Assembly: GCA_019925795.1 (NCBI GenBank)
Contig: CM034306.1
Location: 47,672,758 to 47,736,757 of the forward strand
DNA: 64,000 nt
Origin: Dendrobium chrysotoxum
Taxonomy: Eukaryota > Streptophyta > Magnoliopsida > Asparagales > Orchidaceae
Reading direction: 5' to 3'
The translations under genes were made by a program, and so were the position numbers. Under the pieces are notes generated by a model. The model saw only the letters and a program-made list of their open reading frames with translations, was not told where the DNA came from and ran no database searches. Positions 22,562 through 34,877 of this stretch are shown in pieces (the stretch's first letter is position 1; each line of letters begins with the position of its first letter).

Positions 22562-24667
22562 GATTAGATGGGGGCATTTAAAGTTAACAAAAATATTTTT
22601 GAGAGTAAGATTTTAGATCTTATGATTTTGTCTGTTTATGAGGATGCAAATTTTATGTGGGAAAAAATGGCTAGTGATATCAAGATTATTGCAAAAGATG
22701 TGCTTGGAGTATTAAAGGGAAAAGCTCCTAATAATAAAAATTGTTGGTGGTGGAATCCAAATGTGCAAGAAAAGTTAAAAAAATAAGAATATTTGTTAAA
22801 AAAATTAGTTTAAATGTAAAAATTCCAATAATTTGGAAAGATATAAAGAGGCACATAAGGATTCTAAGAAAGTAATAAGCGATACAAAGATCTTAGATTT
22901 TTATGATTTATATAATAGATTAAATTCTAAGGAGGGAGAAAGATATATGTATAACTTAGAGAAACATAGAGATAGGAATAGTAAGGATTTAGTTCAAGTG
23001 AAGTGTTTTAAGAATGAAGATCAAAAAGTACTTTTCTTAGAAAATCATATTCAACAAAGGTGGATGAGGTATTTTACTAATCTTTTTAATGAAGAATGCA
23101 AAAATATGATTGACTTTAGTGACCTAAGTACCCTAAATGAAAATAAAGTTTTTTATTTTTATCGGCATATTAGTAAAATCGAAGTCAGAGAGGTTTTAAA
23201 GTAAATGAAGGGTGGAAAAGCTTTTGGACCTAATGATATTCTAATAGAGGTGTGGAAATGCTTAGGAGATGAAGGAATTTCTTAGGTTACTGAACTTTTT
23301 AATACTATTTTGAAGACTGAAAAGATGCTAGATGAGTGGAGAATGAGTGTGTTAATTCCTATTTTTAATAATAAAGGTGATGCACAAGATTGTGCAAATT
23401 ATAGAGGAATTAAGTTAATGTGTCATACTCTAAAACAATGGGAGTGAGTCATGGAGCGTAGGTTGCGGCGTGATACTAATGTTTCACAAAATCAATATGG
23501 ATTCATGTCGGGTAGGTCTATAATGGAAACCGTAGATTTGTTTAGAAGTTTGATGGAGAAATATAGAGAGAATAAGGAGAATCTACATATGTTATTTATT
23601 GATTTAGAGAAAGCATATGATAAAGTTCCAAGAGAAGTGCTATAGAGGGTTCTTGAAAAGAAAGGAGTGAATAACGCTTATATTCAAATCATTAAAGATA
23701 CGAATGCTGGAGCTATTACTTGTATTCAAACACAAGGTGGTTTGACCAAGTATTTTCCTGTTTCAGTTTGATTACATCAAGGATTAGCCTTAAGCCCATA
23801 TCTTTTTGCTTTAGTCATGGATGTTCTCACTAGACATTTGCAAGAGGATGTACGTTGGTGTATTCTTTTTGTTTATGATATTCTTCTTATTAATAAGAAT
23901 AGAGAGGGAGTTGAAGGTAAACTTGAATTGTGGAGGTCAACCATAGAGTCTAAGGGTTTTCTCTTGAGCAGATCTAAGATGGAATATATAGATTGTAATT
24001 TTAGTAGTAATAGACCTAGTGAGGGGATTGTGACTTTGGGAGATCAAGTCATTAATAAGAGTACACATTTTAGATATCTTGGATCTATTATTAAAAGTGA
24101 TGGGGAAATAGATAGGGATATTATCAGCAGAATTTATGTTGGATGGTTGAAGTGGAGGAATGCATCGGGCTTGTTGTGTGATATAAAAGTCCCCCTCAAA
24201 CTTAAGGGAAAATTCAATAAGATGGTGGTGAGACCTGTAACGCTTTATGGTGCCCAATATTGGCCATTAAAAGATAAGCATAATACCAAGTTAAGTGTTG
24301 TAGACATGAGGATGCATAGGTGGATGAATGGATTTACCCTTAGAGATAGGATACAAAATGAGCATATATGTGAAAGGTTAGAGTAGCTCCAGTGGAACAT
24401 AAGATTAGAGAGAGTCACCTTAGATGGTTTGGCCACATAAATTGGCGGCCTTCCAATGACCCGGTTAGAAAAGTAGAGGTATTAGATTTGACTTATATTA
24501 TGAAAGGTAGAGGTAAACCTAAAATGACTTGGTTAGAAAATATTAGAAATGATCTTTCTTTGTTAGATTTAAACAAGAATTTGAATTTTAACAAGACACA
24601 ATGGAGAAAAAGGATTCATGTAGCTGCCCTAATGTATTGGGATAAAGGCTTGATGTTGTTGAACTAG
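22562..24667 (+). mobile_element. RTE-type LINE, 5'-truncated
   Basis: Non-LTR retrotransposon lacking its N-terminal endonuclease: the sequence starts where the linker after the endonuclease domain begins, RWG near 22566, then WWWN near 22742. It ends with a short tail after the stop at 24665-24667. Such 5' truncation is the usual result of incomplete reverse transcription. No clear target duplication was identified. Confidence 0.8.
22568..24667 (+). pseudogene. LINE reverse transcriptase (RTE clade), decayed
   Basis: Copies the LINE RNA at the target site. Visible in order: the linker DVLGVLKGKAP and WWWN (22700-22760), ERYKEAHKDSKK (22836-22870), QRWMRYFTNLFNEE (23056-23098), NYRGIKLM (23399-23420), QYGFMSGRSIMET (23491-23530), LHMLFIDLEKAYDKVPRE (23583-23636) and the C-terminal RYLGSIIKSDGEID (24070-24115), VTLYGAQYWPL, and a final RWFGHINWRP. 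The catalytic box usually reading FADD is FVYD (about 23867-23880), so one Asp is gone. There are several stops (for example 23202-23204, 23284, 23643, 23770). This family is often annotated as a craniofacial-development-like protein in plants. Confidence 0.85.
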
Positions 24668-27293
24668 ACCTTTTTCTTAATTATTTTTCCAAGGTGTTAT
24701 TAAAGTTCAATTATGTTTGAAACTTTGGTCAACTAACCCTAGGACATATGCATGCACACCATACAAATTGGATAGCCTAATTCTATCAACTTGGAGTGTT
24801 ATGAATTTTCAAAGTTTTGGGTCCAAAATGGAACCATCACTTTGTAAATTCATCCCACAGTAATCCACTAAGCATTTCGACCTAGGAAAAATGCATAAAA
24901 ATGCCTAGCATATGAAATTATTTTTCACCAAAATTTTGGCGAAGTTGATCACTAGATTGTGAAAAAATTGATAAAAATGGATTTTTAAACCCTTTAATTT
25001 TATTTTTAATACATATTAGGGCTCAAGAACTTTCCAACGAGCCCAAGAACATTGATTTTGGTGAAAAAATGGATTTTCTATGAATTTTGAAAGTTTTGGG
25101 CCTTTAATTGAATTTTTTAATTCAATTTAATCAGAAATGGTGGCATTGAGCATAATGGCTACACGTGGCGTGATCAACGCCATCTGATCGAGCTAAACGC
25201 GCGATCAGACATTTCTAGTTGGCTAAATGAAACTCAGTTCAAATTGGACTGAAATATTCAATTCCCTATAACTTTCAATCCAACTATTAAATTTTCATGA
25301 AATTTAAAACATAGGATCTAGATTCCCTAATCTTTTAATCCATGAATTTTCAAGACTACATGTATTGAGATTTGGGGGAAATCAAAATTTAATCATATAA
25401 CTTAAAATGAAGATAACTTATAATCCAGTGGATGGATTTTGATGTTTTAAGGCTTGTTGTAAAGTTAGAGAAGTCCTCTACAACTTTACTGAAGACCTCA
25501 ATAACTTTTAAAGGCTGAATTTAAATTTGCTGTTGAAAGTCTTCTTTCTCTCACTATCTCTCTCCCTATTCCCTAAAAGGGGTTTTGGAGCTTGGGAAAA
25601 GTGGGGAATTGCTTAGGGGAAGCTTAGAAATAGCTGGAGAAGCTCTCTTATCAATTTGAAGAGCTGAGGTTTACTGGATCTAGAGATTTTGGAAATGAGA
25701 AGGTATTAATACACTTGGGAAAAGAATTTGGATACTTATCCTTGATCTGTTGAGTTTGGATGGTTAGGATTGATTGGGTGGGTCATGGATTGAAGCCAAG
25801 TGTTCCACAAAGCTGTCCAAATGTATGGAGACAGCAAGTGTTAAGTGTGAGCCATGCTAGCTCATGATGAGAGGGGTAATTTGGTATTTTAATGATCTTT
25901 TGCCCATTTGTTGACTCGTTTGACTAGTTAACAAGTGAATGATTGATGAGGTGGCAAGGAGGGAGAGTATTAAGTGCTTCATAGGGAGTATGAAGCCATG
26001 GGATTACACTTTAAATAAGTATATGGGATTTTGAGTGGATTTGACCAAGTCAAAGTGAATTAACTTGGTTAAATTGATCATGGTTTGACTCCAAGCATGT
26101 TTGAACATGTTTGAATCATAACTTAAAGTTGATTTAAGGCTTAATCGAAAGAGAGAGAGAGAGAGCACTTGAGTTGATTGGATGGAATAATTTGAATACA
26201 TGTTGAATTAATTTGACCAAATTTGACCAAATCAAAACCTCTGATGGCTTGATTCATGACAAGTTCAAGTGCATTTGAATGATACATTGGAATAAGATTG
26301 AAAGCTTAAAAAAGTTCAATTTGGTCACAGAGATTGAGTTGGCTCATTTTGACTTGACTTGACTATATTCCTGGGTTTGGCCCATTTAAACATATTAAGC
26401 TTAAATCATTAATATTTTGAATACACTTGAAGCTTAAAGTACATAGCTTTTAAAGTTTAATGTTGTTTGAAAGGCTTGATTCGATGTAGAAAAGCTGACT
26501 TATATGGGTTAAATTTAACTAGACTTGCGCCCAATTGACCAAGTCAACTGTTGACTGGGTTACGGTGATCATTCCAGCCCAAATTATTAGGTGAAGTGAT
26601 CAAAGGGTTTGGAGAAGGCTCCAAGGTAGAAATCCACTTGGTGGCAGGTTTATTGGCATAGGCCATAAATATTTGAAGGTTTTATAACATTTGGAAATAG
26701 ATTTAATTTATGGGGCTAGATGCCTCAGATTGAGCTCAAATTTGAAGGGTTGTCTCTAGATACATGTCCTATAAATATGCAATTAAGAGATTCTAAATCA
26801 GAGGTCACTTGACTTGGTTTTGATGTGTTTGAAAAAGCACTTCAAAAGGCTTTAAGGATAGGGCCTTTGAACCTTAGATTTTAGGTTTAAAAATTTAGAT
26901 TTGAGCAAGATTTTGGATTTGATTACTTAATTTTGGATTATCTAAATTAATAACAATCAATTAAATGATTGTACATGATTAGATAAGCTTGGAGTTTGGT
27001 ATGAAGTTGGATTGATATAGAGCTTTTAAAAAAAATCTAGAATCTAAATCGATCCTAGGATCTTGGTAGATCTTGGTTTTTGGTAAATCTTAAGGTCTGG
27101 GAAGATCATAGGGTTTGGATTAGTCCTAGTGACCTCATATAAAATTTTGGTCAACAAATGGACCCCCAATATGTATAGTAGAATGAAGTTCCACTGCACA
27201 CTTTGGCATTGACCTAATTAAAAAGTTAAGACTGGAATTTTGATTTTGAAGAATAATAGAAAGCTATTCATAAAGAATCAAGTATGAATAAAT
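24668..27293. other. No gene seen; repeat-derived noncoding DNA
   Basis: AT-rich sequence without supportable coding frames. It includes a (GA)9 run near 26150-26164, stretches resembling the AT-rich tandem units left of the LINE, and a GGATT-rich tract (26880-27120) ending in TAGTGACCTCATATAAAA at 27127-27144, a relative of the sequence at 16604-16621. Confidence 0.45.
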
Positions 27294-28531
27294 ACTAGGG
27301 TGGTGTCGCAGAGGGCGTATTCAACCACTAGTAGATCTAATCCTAAGGAAGGAAAGAATCTAACCTTAAGGAGAAGAAGCTTGAATGATCGTATAGGAAG
27401 GAAGAACTCTTAAATACGGAGGACTGAGTTTAAATTGATACTAGGGTAGTGCCACGAGGGGCGTACTCCACCACTAATAGATCTAATCCTAAGGAAGTAA
27501 AGAACCTAACCTTAAGGAGAAGAAGATTGAATGATTATATTTGAAGAAAGAGCTCCTAACTATAGATGACCAAGTTTGATTTGATACTAGGGTAGTGCCA
27601 CGAGGGGCTTACTCTACCACTAGTAGATCTAATCCTAAGGAAGGAAAGAACCTAACCTTAAGGAAAAAAGGATTGAATTCTTGAGTTTGAAGTTTAAAAC
27701 TAGGATGGTGACATAAAGAGCTTTCTCCACAACTAGTAGATTTAATCCTAAGGGAATCAAGAACCTAACCTTAAGGGAGAAAAGCATTGATTTTAGAGTT
27801 TAAAATTGAAACTAGGATTGTGCCACAAAGGGGCATTTTCCACCCCTAGAAAATCTAATCCTAAGGGAAAGAAAAACCTGTTCTTAAGGAAAAGAAAATT
27901 TGATAGATCTTTTGGAAAGGAGAGAAGCATTATGTCCCATAGAGGATGGGATTTGAAATTTGAAACTAGGATGGCACCACAGAGGGTATTATCCATCACT
28001 AGTGGATCTAATCCTAAGGAATGGAAGGACAGGGTCTCACGCCTATCCTTAAGGAAAAAAAACTAGAAGATCTTATGGGAAAGAAGCATTTCTTCCCACA
28101 GAGGATCGGGTTTGAAATTTGAAGCTAGGATGGGGCCACAGAGGGCGTTCTCCATCACTAGTAGATGATCTTATGGAGAGGAAACTTACTCTACATAAAA
28201 CATCACATCTGAATTTTGAAACTTGGATGGTGCCACAACATGCGTGCTCCATCACTAGTGGATGATTATGTGTGGAGTAAGATTGCTCCACGCAGAGGCT
28301 CAAAATTTTTTTTTGAAAATGGTGCCATAATCGACATACTCCATCACTTGTGGAATATCTTATAGGGAGGAAACTTGCTCCATACAGAAGACCAAATTTG
28401 ATTTTGAAACTAGGATGGTGCCACAATGGGCGTGCTCCATCACTAGTGGATGATCTTTTGGGGAGAAAACTTGCTCAACACGGAGGATCAAATTTTATTT
28501 TGAAACTAAGATGGTGTCACAACGAGCGTAC
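27294..28531. repeat. Satellite-like array, left part
   Basis: About eleven monomers sharing ACTAGGATGGTGCCACA, then GGGCGTRCTCCATCACTAGT and, in many, CTAATCCTAAGGAAGG. Starts lie at about 27294, 27440, 27586, 27699, 27811, 27965, 28123, 28221, 28315, 28409 and 28505, so monomer length falls from about 146 to about 95 bp. The array is cut at 28531 by element C and resumes at 54289. Short reading frames in it (27793-28619, both strands) are by-products. Confidence 0.85.
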
Positions 28532-29628
28532 TGTTATAAATTTGGATTCAATCATTATAATTTTGATGATAAAAATATTCTCATTTCTCTACTACTGTCA
28601 CTGTACACGTCTATTTTAGTTGCCCTGCCCACTAACTTTTCAGGTCCACAAGATCAATTATAATTCAAGCTAGCTCTAGATTGGGTAGAATAAGATTGTG
28701 TTAGTCTATTATTTTAATTTCAATGGCTTTTGCCTTTTCTTGGGTCAAATGTAATAAGATGGATCCTGATGCTAAGTAAACTTACACACACATACTCAGG
28801 GGCAGAAATTTGGTAAGTTAGAGAGTTTTCTATTTTTTGATCATATCATACAAGATGATCCAAAATCATCCTAGATGATCAGTTAAAAATTGAAACACTA
28901 ATTAGGGCTTCTAGGTTAAGTAAAACAGATTAGGCAGATCGTCCTAGACGATCCTCCCATCATCCTAGACGATATATTTAAAACAAAAATACTCAGCTGC
29001 CAAACTTTTTTGGCAAGATTTTATAACTCAATATTTGCACTAATCATACAGGACGATCCTGATCATTCTGATGATTCATTATAGTCATGCCTAAAATGAT
29101 CTATTGATTAGGAGACTAATTATTGTTAAATTAATCAATCACATCATACAGGATGATCATTCGGATCATCCCAAACAATCCTTTATATTTCGTGGGATGA
29201 TATTCAATAATCCAAGATGAAAATCATGATTTTCTTCTGATCGTCTAGGATATCATCTTTGATGTCCTAAATAATTGGCTGGATGATTTGTCGATTGCCA
29301 CTCAAAATGAACTGATCGTCTCAGATGATTGTTTAATCATCCTAGATGAAAACCATTATTTTCTTCTGATCGTCCAGGATATCATCCTGGACATCCTGAA
29401 TAAATAGCTGGATGATTTGTCGATTGCCACTCAAATTGAACTAATTATCCCAAATGATCATGTAATTGTTCTGGACGATATGTTGAAATTATTTCTTCTA
29501 ATTTTCTAGACAATAGCAATCTTCTTAGCTTAAAGGCTATTTTGTACTGATCGGACAGGACGATCGATAGATCATCCTGGATGATCTTTGACGGTAAGCT
29601 AAAATTTAGGGTACTTTTTGAGGCCTCC

Positions 29629-29636
29629 TATTTAAA
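29629..29636 (+). promoter_or_regulatory. TATA box in 5' LTR of element C
   Basis: TATTTAAA, about 745 bases from the LTR 3' end, matching the position of TATATAAG in S1 and ATATAAAAA in S3. In the 3' LTR the corresponding word has decayed to TATTTGAA (near 53541). Confidence 0.55.
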
Positions 29637-29871
29637 CACTTTAATTGTCTATTTGGATAATCTTGTTCTATTTTGCTAATCCAAGAGATCTTAGAGGAGA
29701 GGGATAGTTTGGGAGAGAGAGAGAGAGAGAGGATCTTGTGAGGGCGAGTTTGGGAGGGGTTTCATAAAGGTTGCTCCAAGAAAGGATTCGGTCATCTTCT
29801 TCCTTCTTCATCCTTGGTTCCTTAGTGGCTCTGGGGAGATAATCATTAGCATCAGATCTAGGTTCTCTGCC

Positions 29872-29968
29872 TACTCCAGGAGGGAGTAAAAGGATTGTCA
29901 TGTTCTCTTCCTACTCCAGGAGGGCGTAAAAAGATTTTGGGTTCTCTGCTTTCACCAGGAGGGTGAAA
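29872..29968 (+). repeat. Three tandem AGGAG-loop hairpins (leader RNA element)
   Basis: Units at 29872-29888 (TACTCC-AGGAG-GGAGTA), 29912-29928 (TACTCC-AGGAG-GGCGTA, one mismatch) and 29950-29968 (TTTCACC-AGGAG-GGTGAAA). Each is preceded by TTCTCTGC or TTCTCTTCC and followed by AAAGGATT-like sequence. Stems differ between units while pairing is kept and the loop is constant. They lie downstream of the TATA box, so they are probably in the transcribed leader. Confidence 0.6.
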
Positions 29969-30380
29969 AAGGATTCAAGGATCTCTGCCTCATCGGGTTA
30001 GTGGAAAGATTTTGTAAGGGCTTCTCCATCTTACTGTGGGGGAAAAAGGAGAAACACTATTATTTTAGTGCAATACCTACAGGGGAGGCTCCAGGGAGTG
30101 GACTTAGGTAAAGTTAATCGAACCACTATAAATCGAGTGTACTATTTTCATTTACTTTTTTACACTTTAATTTTCACATATTTCTTTGATCTGATATGTG
30201 TTGAAATCTTTGGTTTTGGTTATCTACTTCTGCTTAAATTATTTGGCTTTAAAATATTCAAAAAATCTTTAAAAATATTTTTCTATTTTTTAAAGAATTT
30301 TCTAGAATACCAATTCACCCCCCTGTTGGTTAGTCTTGGGCTAGTTCTATAGGGTTTAACACCCCTCACAAACTTTTAAG

Positions 30381-30392
30381 TGGTATTAGAGT
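30381..30392 (+). other. Primer-binding site of element C
   Basis: TGGTATTAGAGT, differing from TGGTATCAGAGC at two positions, 2 bases after the LTR end. Confidence 0.85.
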
Positions 30393-30437
30393 GGGATTCA
30401 TAAAACCTAATTTTAGAAAACTTTTGAATTTCGATTA

Positions 30438-32087
30438 ATGCCTAACTTTGGTAAACATAATACTATGAAAGGTTATTTAATCACAGACCCTCTCTATTCA
30501 AAAATAATCCTTTTGATTTTTTAAAAACTTGCATGTCCACCTTTTTATAATTGATTGATTATCACATGTGGATGCTTGTTAAGGAAGGATATTCTGTACC
30601 TTATAGACTTGCCAATGGTGTTAAAACTAAATTGCTTTTGCTGAATGGACAATTAATGATAGAGATCTTACACAACTAAATGCTAAACATTTAAACTGCT
30701 ATTTTTGTGCCCTAAAATCTGAAGATTATATGCGTGTCTCCACTTGTTTAACTGGTATGGAAATTTTGGATAAATTATGCATAACTTATGAAGGTACAAA
30801 AGAAGTGAAACTATCTAGGATGAACATTCTTTTGCATGATTATGAACTTTTTTACATGTAACTTAGCAAATCAATTTCTAAAATATACACTAGATTTAGA
30901 CAGATTTTTACTTCTTCGCATGCCTTAGGGAGAGAGCTTACGAATTATGAAAAAGTAAACAAGATCTTGCAATGTTTACCTTCTTCCTTTGATGCAAATA
31001 TTACTATCATTACTAAATCTATGGACTTAAATGTTTATTCAATTGATAACTTACTTGGATCACTAATTACTAACGAGTAAGGTGTGAACCAAAGGCAGCT
31101 TGATGCAGGTGAAATGAAGAAGGAGAAAACTGTAGCCTCGAAGGCTAATGATTTTGGCACTGACCCTTCTGGGTCTGATGATGATGACTTTGCTTTAATA
31201 ACACAATAATTTAAAAGCTTCTTATGGAAAAAATAAAAGCACCATCAGAAGTGGAATAAAAGTATGAATAATAAGAATTCCAAAGCTTCATCTGATGTTA
31301 TTTGTTTTGAATGTAGGAAGCCAGCGCATCTAAAGTCTGATTGCCCAACTCTGAAAGCTCACCCATACAAGGAGAAGGGTGAAGAGAAACCTAAGTTTAA
31401 GAAGGATAAGAAAAGGATCCAAAAGGCTTTCCGGGTAGACTAAGCATCAGACTCCTCTAAAACTAAAGTAGAAGAGGAGTTAACAAACCTGTATTTAAAG
31501 GCTGATGATCTTCTTGATCACTCCAATCACGAAGAGGAATGTGAGCTTACATATGATTAATTATTTGATGTTTCTAAAAGAACTCACTCTTCATTTAGGA
31601 AGCTCAAGAAAGTACATGCTAGCCTAAAAATTAAATTTTTAAATCTGTAAAAAGAGCATGAAATTCTAAAGAAAGATCATTCAACTCTGGATAACAATCA
31701 CATGCCTTACTAGATAAATTTTATTCTTTAAACAAAAATCATCTTGATTTAATTACTGAGCATGATTCCTTAAAAACATTGCATATTAATTTAGAAAAGG
31801 CTTTCAAAGAACTAGATACCACTACATGTAATTTAGATAGTAGTGAGCATGTATTGAAATAATAAGTAGTAAGCTATGAAAAGGCAAATGAATTTCTAAG
31901 AGAAAAGATCATTTAATTAGAAAAAAATAAAACACCACCTTCACTTGTAGGGTTTTATAAAACATCAACAAAGCATGTATCATTTAAACCTAGGAAGAGT
32001 CACTATAACCCAAAAAGATTAGTAAACCCTTGTCCTAGTGTCAGATGTTTTTCTTGTGGCATGCTAGGACATATCTCCCACACTTGA
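30438..32087 (+). pseudogene. Gag of element C (decayed)
   Basis: Starts at the ATG 30438-30440 (MPNFGKHNTMKGYLITD), as in the S1 elements. Frame changes and stops follow. The UBN2-like part reads LTQLNAKHLNCYFCALKSED (about 30669-30728), INILLHDYELF-like and ALGRELTNYEKVNKIL (30924-30972). The first CCHC knuckle is complete: CFECRKPAHLKSDC (31303-31344). A charged, probably coiled-coil segment follows to about 31900. The second knuckle, CFSCGMLGHISHT, begins at 32046; its last Cys codon has become TGA (32085-32087). Gag is therefore interrupted at several places. Confidence 0.87.
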
Positions 32088-32229
32088 ACCATTAACGTAG
32101 AACACATTTGGTGTGGAGACCAAAATTATAAAATTTACAGCATAACATGCATGCATCTCATTCTTCTTTCCTTCACAAGGGACCCAAACCTATTTAAGTT
32201 CCCAAATATGATATTTGATGATTTTGTAG

Positions 32230-32534
32230 GTGTGTCCTCATAAAAGGCCTCGTGAGAGCATGTGGAATCTGGACAGTGGATGTTCAAGGCATATGATTGT
32301 AGATGCAAATCAATTCATTTCACTGGAGGTCAGGGCAGGAGGCAAGGTTACACTTAGAGACAACACCACCAGGATTGTGGTGGGCTCAGGTATAATTGGT
32401 GATTCAAAAATTTCATTATTGATAATATTTTACTTGTAGATGGACTGAAACACAAATTGCTCAGCATTAACCAGCTCTGTGATAAAGGCTTCAGCATAAA
32501 AATTCTACCAACTTACTGTATATTCTCTTCAAAT
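32230..32534 (+). pseudogene. Protease region of element C
   Basis: Retropepsin segment with the catalytic NLDSGCSRHM intact (DSG at 32272-32280), GGKVTLRDNTT and LLVDGLKHKLLSINQLCDKG. One frame change occurs near 32400. The gene is broken by the LINE that enters after ...CTTCAAAT at 32527-32534; the reading of the host protein (C-I-F-S-S-N) continues with G-K after the LINE at 35823. Confidence 0.8.
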
Positions 32535-32649
32535 TTCTTAGTTCATTCCAATATGGTAATGGTTTAATTTTAACTCCTCTAAGAATTATTTTATCCCTAC
32601 TAAGTCTATTTCCCATAATAGTATTAATATTATTGAAAGAAAATTTTGT

Positions 32650-34440
32650 TTGAATAAGAAACTCCTACCGTTAAAGTATTTGGGTACACCTCTCTACAAG
32701 GGTAATAAATGTTCTCATTTATTTGATGATATTTTCTCTACTATTCATAAGAAACTTTCTTCTGGGGCTTTTAATTCTCTCTCTTATGGAGGTAGGCTTA
32801 TTCTTATTAAACATGTTGTATGTTCTATTCCTATATGTTTGTTTCATACCCTGTGTCCAACTTTAAATGTTTGTAGTAGAATAGTGACTTTATTTTATAA
32901 ATTTCTCTAGGGTTCTAAAATAGGTAATCACTTTAATATTTGGGGCTCTTGGAGAAATTACTTGGGGTCTATGGATGAGGGAAAATTAGGATTCAAAACT
33001 TATTGATATCACCAGGACGGTTAATCATAAACTTTGGTATTCTTTTAGAGCTAAAAAGAGTTTATGGGCCAAGTTTATGGTTTCTAAGTATTATGGTGGG
33101 ATGAATGCCTTGATTTGTGATTTTATAAATGGTGATTCCTTCAACTAGAAAAGATTATATAACATTAAGTGGGAAGCAGAAGAATTTATTCAATGGGGTT
33201 TGGGAGTTGGGAATATGTTTTTTGGCAAGATAAATGATTGGGTAATTTTTCTATTGATAATCTTTTGTTTACTCACTCTACCACTACTTGTAAAGTTAAA
33301 GATTTTATCTGTAATGAGGGTTGGAATATTGATATTCTTGCCAATCATGTTCTTGATTGTATTAGTAAATTAATTCTCATGATTTTGATCCATTTGGATG
33401 ATGAGGATCACATTTTGTTTAATTTTTCTAATGATGGTAAATTTGAAACTGAACAAGTTTGGAATTCTATTAGATATAGTCTTACCAAAAACTCTTTTTA
33501 TTTATTTTTCTGCCATGCTAGTATATGTCCCTCTTATTCCTTCCTTATTTGGAGAATCTTGCATAATTACTTGCCTGTGGATTCTATTCTTTTAAAGAAT
33601 GGTTTCTATATTACCTCCAAATGTCAATGTTGCTATCACATTGAGAATATGAATAATGTGTTTATTCATGGCTCTATTGCTGTGAAAGTTTGTGTTCATT
33701 TTGACAATAAGTTTAATGTGCTTTCTACTACTCACTTTAATACTGTTGGTGATCTTCTTAAAGAGTTGTTTATTCCTACTAAAGGTCATATTATGAATAT
33801 CCTCACTGTCCTCATTTGCTGGTTTTTATGGAGTAGTAGGAATGATTCAAAACATGTGAATATTAAAATAGACGCTTTAACTATCATTTCTAAAGTGAAG
33901 AATGAAATTTATCAGCTTTTTGTGGTTAAGCTTTTAAAGGCTGATTCCTTTAAAGGTTTTCTTCATGTAGCGTGTGAGTTTGATCTGGTTTTTAGCCCCA
34001 ATATTATTTATGGTAATGACAGGATTATTTACTAAAGAAAGCCTTTGGAGGGATATTTTAAACTAAACACTGATGGTGCCATAAATAACTTAAATGCAGG
34101 CTATGGTGGTAAAATTACGGATTCTAAAGATTTTGTGATTATGGCCTTTACGGGTCTTTCTAATGCTATTAGTGCCATTCAAGCTGAAATCGAGAGAATC
34201 CTATTTGGGATTCAACTTTGCATTTCTCTTGGCATCACTACTATATGGATTGAAGTTGATGCTTTCTTCTTGATCAATTATGTCGACAGCAACATCTCCT
34301 CCAATCCTTCTAATTACTATATGCTTCGAGATATTAAGTACTAGATTTCTCTCATTACATATAATATGCCTCATATCTTAAGAGTGGGGAATGTTGTTGC
34401 CGACTCCTTGGCTAAATTGGGTTGTAACTTAACTATTTTT
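32650..34440 (+). pseudogene. LINE RT C-terminal part, zinc-binding region and RNase H (decayed)
   Basis: The first part reads LPLKYLGTPLYKG (32659-32700), the conserved word after the RT palm in plant L1-type LINEs, then YGGRLILIKHV. The 265-residue frame 33238-34035 holds the zinc-binding reverse-transcriptase segment (WRILHNYLPVDSILLKNGF followed by CQCC, 33550-33630). After a stop at 34033-34035 comes RNase H: LNTDGA (first Asp, about 34060), IQAEIERILFGI (Glu), IWIEVDAFFLI (Asp) and HILRVGNVVADSLAKLG (about 34370-34425, with the last Asp). A stop at 34342-34344 breaks it. The N-terminal RT and endonuclease are missing. Confidence 0.85.
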
Positions 34441-34877
34441 ATTGAATACTATGAGCATACTCTCCCTAAAGAGAGTAAAGGTTTGGCTAGATTAGACCGG
34501 CTGGGTCTCCACTGTATTCATTTTCATTTGTTGTTTGGCCTTTGTTGCTGTTCCTGCTCTTTGTTAGTTGTTTATGAGATCTAATTTTATGGAGCTCTTT
34601 TTGTTCTCTTTTGGGTTCCAGATTTGTTATTTTTCTTCATCAGATGCTGATATCTTTTGGACCTTTACTATTTAGATTATTATCTTGGTCTCTTTTTGGC
34701 TGGTTATGTTTTATTATTGTGATTGGTGGAGGAATCGCAGTGATTGGAACTCTAATCTTATTGATTTAACCCCTTATCGTTGCTCTCGTATCACTGATTG
34801 TAGCTTTATGGGAGTTTTGGATTTTCTTACTTCCTATCAGATTCCTGTGGAGTATTTTGGTTGTTTTACCAGTTTTA

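Larger units (their letters stand above)
28532..30378 (+). repeat. 5' LTR of element C (S2)
   Basis: Starts TGTTATAAAT and ends near ACTTTTA, 2 bases before the PBS. The same sequence, diverged, forms 52433-54288, and the reverse complement forms 4982-6826. It holds palindrome pairs (28845/28865, 28938/28959, 29043/29062, 29143/29165, 29550/29571), a TATA box, a (GA)n run at 29717-29732, AGGAG-loop hairpins, a conserved CGAACCACTATAAATC word near 30119 and the CACCCCCCTGTTGG end block near 30316. Confidence 0.92.

Noticed and set aside
23937..24257. 106-residue minus-strand frame
   Set aside because: Antisense to the LINE RT, which has clear motifs on the plus strand.
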